A DNA stretch of 64,000 bases from Acidobacteriota bacterium (GCA_016716435.1 JADJWI010000003.1:558001-622000), one strand, 5' to 3'. Positions 33,495 to 42,840 are shown, counted from the stretch's first letter. Program-made: numbers and translations. The notes: generated by a model from the sequence alone, not told the origin.

Positions 33495-33805
33495 TGACTA
33501 TGATGGGAGGCAGAAGCTGGGACGAGTGGATCGAGGAATATGCCGAAGGGCATCAGCACCCGGTAAATCGGCTGACGCACAGTTTTGGCATACCGATGAT
33601 CGCCATTTCGATCCTGATGGTGCCGGTATGTTTCCTTGTTGCCGGGCTTTGGAAATTCGCACTCGGGCTTTTCATCCTCGGCTGGGTGCTTCAGTTCGTC
33701 GGGCACTATTTTGAAGGCAAGCCGCCGGAGTTTTTCAAAGACTGGCGTTTTCTCTTCGTAGGGCTGCGGTGGTGGTTCAAGAAGGTCGTCGGAATTAAGG
33801 GCTAA
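33494..33805 (+). CDS. DUF962 / Mpo1-like protein
   Basis: A 103-residue membrane protein: EYAEGHQHPVNRLTHSFGIP and GWVLQFVGHYFEGKPPEFF carry the paired His motifs of DUF962 that bind iron in Mpo1. Two hydrophobic segments. The second member of this family in the window. Coupled to the small membrane protein gene upstream. Confidence 0.78.
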   Translation: MTMMGGRSWDEWIEEYAEGHQHPVNRLTHSFGIPMIAISILMVPVCFLVAGLWKFALGLFILGWVLQFVGHYFEGKPPEFFKDWRFLFVGLRWWFKKVVGIKG

Positions 33806-33868
33806 GTGCTAAGTTTTAGGTGATAGGTTTTGGTGCTGTCGGCTTGGGGGCCGGCAGCTATTTTTTTG

Positions 33869-35338
33869 ATGGCGAAGGAACTCATTTTAGGTTTGGACGT
33901 CGGCTCGTCGAGCGTTCGCGGAGCGCTTTTTGATGGCGGCGGGCGGATGCTGAAGCGGACGTTCGTCAAAGAGGAGCGGCGGCTTGCGGCGACCCGCGAT
34001 GGCGGTGCGGAGATAGATGCGGCGAGGGCATTGCGGCAGGTTGTCGGCGTCATCGATGCCGTGCTTGAGCGTGCGCCCGCAGGTGAGGTAACGCACGTCG
34101 CGGCGTGCACATTTTGGCATAGCCTTTTGGGCATTGACGCGAAAGGCAAGCCGACGACGCCGGTGTTCGGCTGGGCAGATAACCGCAGCCGCGGGCATGT
34201 CGCCAAGCTCCGGCGGCAGCTTGACGAGTCGGCCGTGCATCAGCGAACAGGAGCACATTTTCACTCGAGCTTTTGGCCGGCGAAGCTGCTGTGGCTCAGG
34301 GCCGAACACAAAGACATCTGGCGGCGGACGGCCCGCTGGTGCTCGCTCGGCGATCACCTGCAAATGCATTTTACGGGCGAGGCGGCGAGCGACGTCTCGA
34401 TGGCCTCGGGCACGGGAATATTCGACCTGCGGCAGGGCATCTGGGATGCGGAGCTTGCGGGTTTTCTTAAGCTCAAGCCGGCGATGTTGCCGCCATTCGC
34501 TGCGGGCGGGATGGCATTTCCGCTTCTGCCAAAGTGGCGAAAGCGTTGGCCGCGACTTGCCGAGGCGAGATGGCTTCCGGCGGTCGCCGATGGTGTGGCG
34601 AACAGTGTCGGTTCGGGATGTATCGACGAGGCGCGAGCGGCACTGATGCTCGGGACAAGCGGTGCGGTCAGGGTCGTTTTGGACAAACCGCCGGAAAAGA
34701 TACCCGACGGGCTTTGGTGCTATCGCGTTTACGCTCGGCGTTTTATCCTCGGCGGGGCGATCTCAGACGGCGGCGGGCTTTATGACCGGCTGATGCAGAT
34801 CCTGCGGGTCGATATGTCCGACGCGGCGATCGGTAAAGAAATGGCGAAACGTGGTGCGGACTCGCATGGCCTGACATTTATGCCGTTCCTCGCCGGCGAA
34901 CGAAGCACGGGCTACGATGAATTTCGCACGGGCGAGATCCGCGGGTTAACAATGGCGACGGACGCCATCGACATCCTGCAGGCGGCGATGGAATCGGTCG
35001 TATACCGGCTGGCCGAGATCTTCGGCCGCCTCGAGAGCGTTTGCCCGGTCCGCGAGGTCATCGCTTCAGGCGGAGCGATAACGGCCTCACCGGTATGGCC
35101 GCAGATGATCGCCGACGTCCTCGGCCGCGATATCGAGGTAAATTCCGAGCCCGAAGCCTCATTGCGCGGAGCGGTTTTGCTTGCACTGGAGAAGACTGGC
35201 AAAATAGAGCTTACCGACGGGCTTTCAGCAATTAAAACTAGAACAATTTCGTCTCATCCGACGTGCCACGCCGTTTACCAAAAAGCGCGGAAGCGTCACC
35301 GGAGCGTTTACGGATCGATCGAGAAAACCGACAAATGA
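33869..35338 (+). CDS. FGGY-family carbohydrate kinase (gluconokinase-like)
   Basis: A 489-residue sugar kinase: ILGLDVGSSSVRGALFD (phosphate-1 motif), AACTFWHSLLGIDAKG, ALMLGTSGAVRV (phosphate-2), ASGGAITASPVWPQMIADVLG (adenosine motif). Substrate choice among gluconate, xylulose and others cannot be fixed. Its stop overlaps the transketolase start (ATGA), which supports a pentose phosphate pathway role, compatible with gluconokinase or xylulokinase. Confidence 0.85.
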   Translation: MAKELILGLDVGSSSVRGALFDGGGRMLKRTFVKEERRLAATRDGGAEIDAARALRQVVGVIDAVLERAPAGEVTHVAACTFWHSLLGIDAKGKPTTPVFGWADNRSRGHVAKLRRQLDESAVHQRTGAHFHSSFWPAKLLWLRAEHKDIWRRTARWCSLGDHLQMHFTGEAASDVSMASGTGIFDLRQGIWDAELAGFLKLKPAMLPPFAAGGMAFPLLPKWRKRWPRLAEARWLPAVADGVANSVGSGCIDEARAALMLGTSGAVRVVLDKPPEKIPDGLWCYRVYARRFILGGAISDGGGLYDRLMQILRVDMSDAAIGKEMAKRGADSHGLTFMPFLAGERSTGYDEFRTGEIRGLTMATDAIDILQAAMESVVYRLAEIFGRLESVCPVREVIASGGAITASPVWPQMIADVLGRDIEVNSEPEASLRGAVLLALEKTGKIELTDGLSAIKTRTISSHPTCHAVYQKARKRHRSVYGSIEKTDK

Positions 35339-37368
35339 CAACCGCGACCAAACCGACCAAGAAAACCGACATCGACACACTTTGCATCAACACCATCCGC
35401 ACGCTTTCGCTGGATGCGATACAGAAGGCGAACTCGGGGCATCCGGGGTTGCCGCTCGGGATGGCACCGGCGGCGTATGTGCTCTGGACCAAGTTTCTGC
35501 GGCACAACCCGAAGAACCCGAAATGGTTTGGCCGCGACCGCTTTCTGCTCTCGGCGGGGCATGGGTCGATGCTGATCTATTCGCTGCTGCACCTGACCGG
35601 CTACGACCTCGGGCTCGACGAGATAAAGAATTTTCGCCAGCTCCATTCGCGGACGCCCGGCCATCCGGAGAACATTTTGACGCCCGGAGTCGAGATAACG
35701 ACCGGCCCGCTCGGCCAGGGCTTTGCCAATGGCGTCGGGATGGCGATGGCCGCGGCGCATCTTGCCGCCCGGTTCAACAAGCCCGGCCACCGGATAGTTG
35801 ATGGCTTCATTTACGGCATTGTTTCGGACGGCGACCTGATGGAAGGCGTGAGTTACGAGGCGGCGTCGATGGCCGGGCATTTGCAGCTCGGCAGCCTGAT
35901 CTATCTTTACGATGATAACCGGATAACGATCGACGGCTCGACCGATTTGGCTTTCTCAGAAGATGTGACGAAGCGGTTCGAGAGCTGCGGCTGGGCGGTT
36001 TCGACAGTCGAAGACGGCAACGACATCAAAGCGATCGAGGCGGCGATAAAGGCGGCGCAAAAGATAAAGGACCGGCCGAAGCTGATCCGCGTAAAGACAA
36101 TTATCGGTTTCGGGATGCCGAAGCAGGGCACCTCAAAGGCACACTCAGACGCACCCGGCACCGACGCCGTAAAGGAGACGAAGCGGAACCTCGGCTGGCC
36201 GGAGAACAAGACCTTTTTTATCCCAAAGGAAGCCTTGTCGCATTTCCACTCGGCGGTGAAGGCGGGTGCAAAGCTCGAAAAGGAATGGGAAGCGGGCATC
36301 AAGAAATACGCAAAGGCATTTCCGGAACTCGGGAAGCAGCTAGCGACCATTCGCAAGGGCAATCTGCCCGAGGGTTGGGAAGTGGCCTTGCCGAAATTTG
36401 ACGGCACCGAGGCCAAGGCGACGCGGGCTTATAGCGGCGAGGTGATCAACGCGATCGCCGGGACGATTCCGGCGATGATCGGCGGCTCGGCTGATCTTTC
36501 GCCATCGAACAATACGGTCATCAAAGATTCGAAAGATTTTCAGGCCGGAAGCTACCAGAACCGCAACATCCATTACGGCGTCCGCGAGCACGCGATGGGC
36601 TCGGCGATGAACGGCATGGCGCTCTTCGGGAGCGTGATACCGTTTGGCGGAACGTTTCAGACGTTTTCGGACTACATGCGGCCGGCGATCCGCCTGGCGG
36701 CACTCTCGCACCTTCAGGTGATTTACGTTTTTACGCACGACTCGATCGGGCTCGGCGAGGACGGTCCGACGCACCAATCGGTCGAGCATCTGGCGGCACT
36801 GCGGGCGATACCGAATCTTGTTTTGATCCGTCCCTGCGACGCACACGAAACTCGCGAGGCCTGGCGTGCGGCTCTGAAACGCGAGAATGGCCCGACGGCA
36901 TTTGCCTTCTCACGGCAGAAGGTTGCACTCATCGACCGCAAGAAATTTGCCAAGGCCGACGGCTTGCACAAGGGCGGTTACGTCCTTGCCGAGGCCGCCG
37001 ACAAGGCCGGCAAAAGAGCCGAGCCGAAGCTGATCCTGATCGCGACCGGTTCCGAGGTCGGGCTCGCGATGGAAGCACGCGAAAAACTCAATGCCGCCGG
37101 AACGCCGACGCGGGTCGTCTCAATGCCCTGCTGGGAATTTTTCGACGAGCAATCGGCGAAATATAAAGAGACCGTTTTGCCGGCAAAGGTAAAGGCACGG
37201 CTCGCGATCGAGGCCGGAGTTTCGATGGGCTGGGCAAAGTACGTCGGCGACGCCGGCGACACGCTCTGCGTGGACAAATTCGGCACCTCAGCCCCGGCCG
37301 AGGACGTCTTCCGCGACTACGGCTTCACGGTCGAGAACGTGGTAAAGATGGCGAAGAAGCTCGTTTAG
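35335..37368 (+). CDS. tkt: Transketolase
   Basis: A 677-residue thiamine diphosphate enzyme of the pentose phosphate pathway. Motifs: INTIRTLSLDAIQKANSGHPG, SAGHGSMLIYSLL, GPLGQGFANGVGMA, SDGDLMEGVSYEA (ThDP/metal binding), HDSIGLGEDGPTHQ, and the C-terminal domain with VVSMPCWEFFDEQ. ATG 35335 lies in the FGGY stop (ATGA); the frame extends upstream to 35263 inside the kinase gene but without family sequence. Confidence 0.95.
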   Translation: MTTATKPTKKTDIDTLCINTIRTLSLDAIQKANSGHPGLPLGMAPAAYVLWTKFLRHNPKNPKWFGRDRFLLSAGHGSMLIYSLLHLTGYDLGLDEIKNFRQLHSRTPGHPENILTPGVEITTGPLGQGFANGVGMAMAAAHLAARFNKPGHRIVDGFIYGIVSDGDLMEGVSYEAASMAGHLQLGSLIYLYDDNRITIDGSTDLAFSEDVTKRFESCGWAVSTVEDGNDIKAIEAAIKAAQKIKDRPKLIRVKTIIGFGMPKQGTSKAHSDAPGTDAVKETKRNLGWPENKTFFIPKEALSHFHSAVKAGAKLEKEWEAGIKKYAKAFPELGKQLATIRKGNLPEGWEVALPKFDGTEAKATRAYSGEVINAIAGTIPAMIGGSADLSPSNNTVIKDSKDFQAGSYQNRNIHYGVREHAMGSAMNGMALFGSVIPFGGTFQTFSDYMRPAIRLAALSHLQVIYVFTHDSIGLGEDGPTHQSVEHLAALRAIPNLVLIRPCDAHETREAWRAALKRENGPTAFAFSRQKVALIDRKKFAKADGLHKGGYVLAEAADKAGKRAEPKLILIATGSEVGLAMEAREKLNAAGTPTRVVSMPCWEFFDEQSAKYKETVLPAKVKARLAIEAGVSMGWAKYVGDAGDTLCVDKFGTSAPAEDVFRDYGFTVENVVKMAKKLV

Positions 37369-37421
37369 ACCTTTCTGTGTTCAGCAACGGCATCGCTGCC
37401 TCGAATGCTTCCTGCGTCGGT

Positions 37422-37682
37422 TCAGCGGTCATAGATCTCGCTTCGTTTGCCGATTTGGACGACGGTGACAATGAGTCGGTCGTCCTCGATCGTGTAGAGG
37501 ATGCGGTAGTTGCCCTGCCGGACGCGGTAGCGTTCCTGGCCTGAGAGCTTTTCGCTGCCGGGGCCGCGTGGATCGGCGGCGAGAGCGTCGATCCGCTTGA
37601 GGATGCGTTTGACGTCCGCCTTCGGTATCGGCCGCAGGTCCTTGAAGACCGACCGCTTGAATTCGATCCTATATTTTGCCAT
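37422..37682 (-). CDS. RelE/ParE-family toxin
   Basis: An 86-residue toxin: MAKYRIEFKRSVFKDLR, LKRIDALAADPRGPGSEKL, RYRVRQGNYRILYTIEDDRL, a complete RelE fold. Translationally coupled to the antitoxin (14-nt overlap). It converges with the transketolase gene, 53 bp from its stop. Confidence 0.9.
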   Translation of the reverse strand: MAKYRIEFKRSVFKDLRPIPKADVKRILKRIDALAADPRGPGSEKLSGQERYRVRQGNYRILYTIEDDRLIVTVVQIGKRSEIYDR

Positions 37683-37902
37683 CGGCCTTTAGCTTCGCGA
37701 GCATCGCTTCATACGAGATAACAGGTTCCTTCGCCCGGGCGTCAAAAGCAGCCAGGTCTTCCTGATCCTCGCGAAGGCTTTCCCTGAGAGCATCGTTCAC
37801 GATGTCCGATATCGAGCGGCTGGTCGAGGCCGATTTGAGCTTGACCGCACGATGGATCGCCGGGTCAAGATAGATGGTCGATCGCTTTGTTTCCGTTGAC
37901 AT
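37669..37902 (-). CDS. Ribbon-helix-helix antitoxin
   Basis: A 77-residue CopG-like protein: RSTIYLDPAIHRAVKLKSAST (ribbon), SRSISDIVNDALRESL (helices), then an acidic toxin-binding tail. The ATG at 37902 was chosen over 37983 because the RHH strand begins there and a good promoter ends just before it. Confidence 0.87.
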   Translation of the reverse strand: MSTETKRSTIYLDPAIHRAVKLKSASTSRSISDIVNDALRESLREDQEDLAAFDARAKEPVISYEAMLAKLKADGKI

Positions 37903-37908
37903 GTGAAC

Positions 37909-37937
37909 ATTATAACGGTGTGACGCTAAAACGTCCA
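37909..37937 (-). promoter_or_regulatory. Sigma-70-like promoter of the toxin-antitoxin operon
   Basis: -35 TGGACG (37932-37937), 17-nt spacer, -10 TATAAT (37909-37914). The start codon begins 7 nt past the -10 box, so the mRNA should be leaderless. Confidence 0.65.
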
Positions 37938-38088
37938 GATGTTTTCGCGGGTTTACGCCGCCTTTCGCGCACTTACTATTCATGGCTTTAACCGGCCTGA
38001 TATGCTATAAAAATGCGAAAATGGCTTACTCGCAGCGGGCAAATTGGCCCTTGCCTCGGCGTTCATCAATCCTTACATCAGATCAAGC

Positions 38089-39615
38089 ATGAGACTCCGA
38101 TTCACAATAACCCTCACATTCGTTCTGCTTTTGTTTCCGATGCTGGCTTTCTCGCAGACTGCTGAGCAGCTTGCGCGGGCGAAGGTGCTTTTTGATCAGG
38201 GGTTGGCGAACTACGAGCGAAGGCAATACGACGCGGCGATCGCGAATTACACGGAATATCTGAAGATCCGGCCGAATGAACCGACAGCGTGGTTCAACCG
38301 GGGTTTGGCTCACTACTATAAGACGCTGGCAAGCCCAAATGAAGCGGGCTACCGGCAAGCGGCGGCAGATGTTTCGCAGGCGATCAAGCTGGACAGCAAG
38401 CACGCTGTTTATTGGCACACGCGCGGCGGCATTTATTCGCATTTGATGGCGGTCGATTTTGCGCCTTCGCGTGATAGAGCGATCGCTGATTTCACACAGG
38501 CCATCCGGCTCGACCCGAAATATGCACCGGCTTTCCGCGAACGCGGCGTGGTTTACGAACGGGTAAACCGCAACCGCGAGGCTCTTGCCGACCTGAACAC
38601 GGCGATCCGGCTCGATCCGACGAACGCCGTCGCCCATTACACCCGGGCAAAGGTCTTTGGGGCCCAAAAGAACTACGCCGCGGCCCGTCGCGATGCCGAG
38701 ACGGCGATCCGGCTGGATCGGAACTACTCGGTCGCGAGGATCTACCTCGATTACATAAACAGCGAGGAGCGGAAGGCGAGTTCCGTCGCTCAAAAGCCGC
38801 AACCGACGCGGCCCGCTCCCGCTCGCCCGCGGCCGACCCCGGCGGCGATGCGTCCGCCGACTACCGCGGCAAAGCTGCCTGCGGAGGTGACGAGTGCAGC
38901 CGAGGCATTTCAGCTTGCGAGTGCCGCCGAAGCGGCTCGCAACCACCGACAGACGGTCGCCCATGCGAGCCGAGCTCTGGAGCTGTTGCCGATGGCCGGC
39001 CCAACGCAACCGCGGGATGACCTGATGCTCAGTGTTTTTATGGGTGCGCTCGAGATGAGGGCTCGGGCATACTCGGCTCTCGCCGACAACGCGAGATCAG
39101 ATGCCGATTACGAGCGGGCGGCCAAGGCGACGATGGACGCAACCGTCCGCTACATGAATGCCGCCACAGCCGCGCTCGACCGCGACACGGGTTCTTCCGG
39201 AGCCGGCCTGATAAAGTCGTCGGTCGAATCCGGCAAGGCCGTCATCTATTGCACTTCGGGACTCGAGACGGCGAAGGAATGGGTCGATACGGTTGACCGG
39301 ACGCGGCCGAACGTTCGGATCGACGCTTTCAAGGCAGTATTGACCATGGCGGGCGTCCGCGAGATCTGTGTGCAGGCTCACATAATGTATGCCGGCGACC
39401 AGGCTGGGCAGGCGATCTTGCAGATCGGTAACAAGGCGAAATACTATTCGGACGCTCTCGAAACACTCCGGAAAGCCATCGCGATGATGCCGAACTATGC
39501 CGCCATCTACAAGGAAAGAGCAAAGATCCATCGCCGTTTTGGGCGTGCGGACCTTGCCGTCGCAGATGAACAAAAGGTCCGCGAACTCGAGGCGGCTAAG
39601 AACCGTCCGAACTAA
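38089..39615 (+). CDS. Secreted TPR-repeat protein
   Basis: A 508-residue exported protein: signal peptide (cleavage near AFSQT), then about five TPR units in the first half (ANYERRQYDAAIANYTEYL, YAPAFRERGVVYERVNRNR, AVAHYTRAKVFGAQKNYAA), a Pro-rich linker (PARPRPTPAAMRPP), and a second helical part ending with another TPR-like unit. Probably a periplasmic scaffold. The last 20 nt overlap the convergent DUF1810 gene. Confidence 0.82.
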   Translation: MRLRFTITLTFVLLLFPMLAFSQTAEQLARAKVLFDQGLANYERRQYDAAIANYTEYLKIRPNEPTAWFNRGLAHYYKTLASPNEAGYRQAAADVSQAIKLDSKHAVYWHTRGGIYSHLMAVDFAPSRDRAIADFTQAIRLDPKYAPAFRERGVVYERVNRNREALADLNTAIRLDPTNAVAHYTRAKVFGAQKNYAAARRDAETAIRLDRNYSVARIYLDYINSEERKASSVAQKPQPTRPAPARPRPTPAAMRPPTTAAKLPAEVTSAAEAFQLASAAEAARNHRQTVAHASRALELLPMAGPTQPRDDLMLSVFMGALEMRARAYSALADNARSDADYERAAKATMDATVRYMNAATAALDRDTGSSGAGLIKSSVESGKAVIYCTSGLETAKEWVDTVDRTRPNVRIDAFKAVLTMAGVREICVQAHIMYAGDQAGQAILQIGNKAKYYSDALETLRKAIAMMPNYAAIYKERAKIHRRFGRADLAVADEQKVRELEAAKNRPN

Positions 39616-40042
39616 CCGCAAGCAACTCGAGCGTTTTCTCATCCGGCGCGCCGTCGAAAAAAGCATCAAGGACCTGTTCGAAGACCGAGCCCGGCTCGGC
39701 GATCTGGGCAAAAAGCGTCATCGAGGAGCGGAGCTTCAATGTGTCGGTGCGGCCGAAGATCTCCTCTGCCGTTTTTTCGCGGTGTGCGAGGCAGGCCGCG
39801 GAGATCTCGCGAAGCCGCGGGCCGAGCACCCAGTGGGTAAGGTATTCGCGGGCTTCGTCAAGCGAGCCGATCGCGTACTTCCGAGCCATATCAGACTCCC
39901 CAAGTCCGGCGATCTGCGGAAAGATGTACCACATCCAATGAGTTATTTTTCGTCCGTTCTTTACCTCACCAAGCGCCCTTTCGTAGCTGCCGTGTTGGGC
40001 CTCGACAAAGCGTTGAAGGTTGAAGGGGTCATCGTCTTCCAT
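39596..40042 (-). CDS. DUF1810 family protein
   Basis: A 148-residue soluble protein: FVEAQHGSYERALGEVKNGRK, HWMWYIFPQIAGLG, YAIGSLDEAREYLTH, the conserved blocks of DUF1810. In other bacteria the family is uncharacterised (related to macrodomain-associated proteins). Its stop overlaps the TPR gene. Confidence 0.85.
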   Translation of the reverse strand: MEDDDPFNLQRFVEAQHGSYERALGEVKNGRKITHWMWYIFPQIAGLGESDMARKYAIGSLDEAREYLTHWVLGPRLREISAACLAHREKTAEEIFGRTDTLKLRSSMTLFAQIAEPGSVFEQVLDAFFDGAPDEKTLELLAVSSDGS

Positions 40043-40043
40043 A

Positions 40044-40686
40044 TCATTTACTGCCGCACGCTTTCTCTTTCCAGCTTTCGATCTTTAGGTTCGAGTATTG
40101 GTCCATCGAGATCACGGCCTGAACATTTGCCGTTTTCCCGTTCGTCCTGGTGGCCATACAGAGCCTGAAAATTCGTTCACCGAGCTTCGGTTCGCGGTCC
40201 TCGGCCTTGAGGATGCGGTCGAGTGCGATCTGCTTACTTGTTTCGCTGCTCCGCTCTTTTACGGCGAAATCGGCTGCAAAACGTGCACCAACGTCATCAG
40301 TGCTGATCGCCTTAAAGCCGTCACTGCCGGCGCTTGCACGACAGGTCGAATTCCTCCAAACCAATAAAGTGAGGTTCGAGTACTGATCCATCGAAACGGT
40401 CGCCTGAACCTTCGATGGCTTGCCATTTGTTTTGACGGCGAGACAAAGGCGGAAGTCCCGTGCGCCAAGCATCGGTTCACGGTCCTCGGCGGCGAGGATC
40501 TGCTCGAGAGCGATATCCTGCTTTCTTTTTTTCCGCTCGTTCCTTCACGGCGAAGTCGGCGGCAAGGCGAACTCCGGCGTTCGAAATGTCCGTAGGCTTG
40601 AAATTGTCTGCCTGAGCGATGGCCGCTCCCGCGAAGGCAAGAACGATCGCAACCGCCCCGATCGCTCCGTGAAGGTGTTTGTTCAT
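40044..40686 (-). pseudogene. Secreted protein with two cystatin-like repeats (frameshifted)
   Basis: Signal peptide (MNKHLHGAIGAVAIVLAF, ending AIAQA), then two tandem repeats of about 90 residues: RLAADFAVKER … LAAEDREPMLG … FRLCLAVKTNGK … LLVW and RFAADFAVKER … LKAEDREPKLG … FRLCMATRTNGK … ESW. The pattern resembles cystatins (FAVxE, G, late Trp); the inhibitory QxVxG is not kept. One indel in a run of seven T (40526-40532) breaks the frame in repeat 1 and could be a sequencing error. If corrected, about 213 residues. Confidence 0.6.
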
Positions 40687-40792
40687 ATTCACTATATTGC
40701 TCCTCAAGGCGATGACTGCTGCATTATTTCCCGGTCGTAAGAGAACCGATCCTGCGAAACCGTTGTCCACAATATCCCGCAAACCCGCAAAT

Positions 40793-41986
40793 TCAAAAGA
40801 GCTCCCGAAGCGATCGCCGCAGGCCGGAGATCAGGTCCGAGCCCGGTTTGCCTGCAACGTCGGTGTTCAGCACAAAGAGAGTCGCGGTTTTCGACGCGGG
40901 GTCGAATTCTATATAGCTGATAAAGCCGTTCTGGTCGCCGCCGTGGCCGATCAGCTTTCGGCCATTTCTCTGGTCGATGAAAAAGATGAGGCCGATGTCG
41001 GTGGTGAAGCCGGGGTTGCCGTTAGCGTCGGTTTCAGCTTTCAATGCGGGCTGCCACATCTCCTCGAGTGATGAGCGCTTGAGGATGGTGTCGTAAGGCG
41101 TGCTGCCGCTGACTGACTGGCCGCCCGCTGCTCCCGTCACCCCTCCTTGGGCAGGAGGGGAGCCAAGCAAGAAATTCAAGTATTTGGCCATGTCGGCGAC
41201 CGGGGCGTTGAGCCCGCTGTTCGAGACGGTGATGCCGGTGTCGGCGTCGAAGCGGCCTTCGGTCCGCTTGCCCTCGCGGATGAAATAGCTGTGCGAGCGG
41301 TGCGGCAGGAGGTGCGGCGGCGTTGTGTCGAAATAGCTGCTGTGCATCCCGAGCGGCCGGAGGATGTTCTTGTCGATATAGGCTTCGTAGGGCTCGCCCG
41401 AGACCTCCTCGATGATGCGGCCGAGATAGATGATGCCGGGATTCGAGTAGCTGAATTTCGTGCCGGGTTTGAAGAGCACCTCGGTGAACGGAAACATCGC
41501 AACGAGCTGCGACCACTCGGTCGGTTCGAACGGCTCCCAGGGTTTGTTATTTCGCCAGGGCCATGTGCCGCCGCGGAAGCCGCCCGAATGCGTCAGAAGA
41601 TGGCGGATGCTTATCTCGTCCATCGAGCCGAAGGGGTTGTGTATCTTGCGAAGCTCGGGCAGGTATTTCGTTACGGGGTCATCGAGCTTGAGCAGGCCGC
41701 GGTCGCGGAGCTGCATTATCGCAATGCCGGTGAAGGGCTTTGTGTTCGAGGCCCAGTGGTAGATGGTCGCGGCATTTGCGGGCTGCTTCTTTTCAATATT
41801 CGCGAGGCCGTACTGCTCCTCGGCGATGACTTTGCCCTCGCGGATCACAACAAGGCTGCCGCCCGCGACGCCCGCCTTTTCGAGCTCGCTGCGAAAGCCC
41901 TGCCGAAGGGCGTCTGTCTTATCCGTTTGTGCGTGTCCGAGCGTCATTGTTAGCAAGATAAAAATTGCGAGCGTTAAAGATCTCAT
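40793..41986 (-). CDS. Serine hydrolase, beta-lactamase family
   Basis: A 397-residue secreted enzyme of the class C beta-lactamase/D-alanyl carboxypeptidase-like group: signal peptide (…TLGHAQT), catalytic Ser80-x-x-Lys83 in HWASNTKPFTG, Tyr-Ser-Asn in FSYSNPGIIYL and GHGGDQNGF in place of KTG. Substrate unknown (esterase or peptidase). Confidence 0.87.
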   Translation of the reverse strand: MRSLTLAIFILLTMTLGHAQTDKTDALRQGFRSELEKAGVAGGSLVVIREGKVIAEEQYGLANIEKKQPANAATIYHWASNTKPFTGIAIMQLRDRGLLKLDDPVTKYLPELRKIHNPFGSMDEISIRHLLTHSGGFRGGTWPWRNNKPWEPFEPTEWSQLVAMFPFTEVLFKPGTKFSYSNPGIIYLGRIIEEVSGEPYEAYIDKNILRPLGMHSSYFDTTPPHLLPHRSHSYFIREGKRTEGRFDADTGITVSNSGLNAPVADMAKYLNFLLGSPPAQGGVTGAAGGQSVSGSTPYDTILKRSSLEEMWQPALKAETDANGNPGFTTDIGLIFFIDQRNGRKLIGHGGDQNGFISYIEFDPASKTATLFVLNTDVAGKPGSDLISGLRRSLRELF

Positions 41987-42003
41987 GAGTGTCTTGTGTC
42001 TGC

Positions 42004-42621
42004 CTACTTATGCTTGATGTCCACGACGAAGCGGGCCGGTTTCTCGAGCTCGAGCACACGATAGCCGTTTGGCGAGCCGACACCGGCGACCCACTCGACC
42101 TGGCCTTCGAAGTCGCAGGTGGACTTCAGCTCTAGCAGATTCGGCAGCTTTGGCACGAGCTCGCGAGAGCCGAGCGTCGGTTTGCCTTCATCGGTGTGTG
42201 CACGTGCCGGTTCAAAGCGAACCTGCAGCCAGCCGTCGCCCGCGAGCGGGACGACATCTCCCGCACCGCACGAGCGAACGGGCTTATCGATATATTCGAG
42301 GTGGTAGCCGGGGATCTCGTCGCCGGCAAATTCGAAGACGATCCGGTCAAAGCCCTCGTGGCGGCCGGTGCGGATCGCCTTGAGCACGGCAGCGTCTTTG
42401 ATTGCCTTCCTTTTATCGATAATGCCTGTGGTGCCCTCAAAGTCGTCCTTTCCCGCCGGTACTTCGTCCTTTGGCGTCGGGCTTTGCTCAGCGACGGTAC
42501 CGGCCTCTTCGGTGCGGCCGGAGGTGGCGGTCGCCGGTGCGGGTTGATCATTTGCGGCCGGCCGGCTCGGAGGCGAAGAGCATGCAGCAGCGATCAAGAT
42601 CAGCGGAATCAGAAATCTCAT
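42004..42621 (-). CDS. AMIN-like domain lipoprotein
   Basis: A 205-residue lipoprotein (lipobox AAAC, signal LIPLILIAAAC), a low-complexity Pro/Ala/Thr linker, then a C-terminal domain (EGFDRIVFEFAGDEIPGYHLEYI, AGDGWLQVRFEPA, WVAGVGSPNGYRVLELEKPARFVVDI) of the AMIN-like type, thought to bind cell-wall polymers. Located 17 nt from the serine hydrolase on the same strand. Confidence 0.75.
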   Translation of the reverse strand: MRFLIPLILIAAACSSPPSRPAANDQPAPATATSGRTEEAGTVAEQSPTPKDEVPAGKDDFEGTTGIIDKRKAIKDAAVLKAIRTGRHEGFDRIVFEFAGDEIPGYHLEYIDKPVRSCGAGDVVPLAGDGWLQVRFEPARAHTDEGKPTLGSRELVPKLPNLLELKSTCDFEGQVEWVAGVGSPNGYRVLELEKPARFVVDIKHK

Positions 42622-42649
42622 GCCGAGGATTTTATCCGATATCGTTTGC

Positions 42650-42696
42650 GAATAGTGAATGGTGAATAGTGAATAGTGGAAAGTGGAAAGCGGACC
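42650..42696. repeat. Heptamer drift array next to alaS-C
   Basis: Tandem 7-mers GTGAATG, GTGAATA, GTGAATA, GTGGAAA, GTGGAAA, GCGGACC: neighbouring units differ by few bases. The same GTGAATGGTGAAT words open the composite repeat at 6531. It lies 150 bp upstream of the alaS-C start, close to a rearrangement end. Confidence 0.65.
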
Positions 42697-42840
42697 GTGT
42701 GGAATGTAACCAAGCGAACGATCTGAACTTAGCGGCTTTGCTTCTTTGCGACTTTGCGTTGAAAAAACGTCTTTCCTTCGAAGAACTTAAAAGGGCTCAG
42801 ATTCACGCACGGGTTTGGGCTGTTATACAATTGAGGGGAA

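Noticed and set aside
25510..42700. A 17-kb mobile island inserted into alaS
   Set aside because: The interval carries housekeeping genes (rsmG, folA, tkt, tRNA-Leu), no integrase or transposase, and no direct repeat joining the two alaS ends. A rearrangement is more likely.
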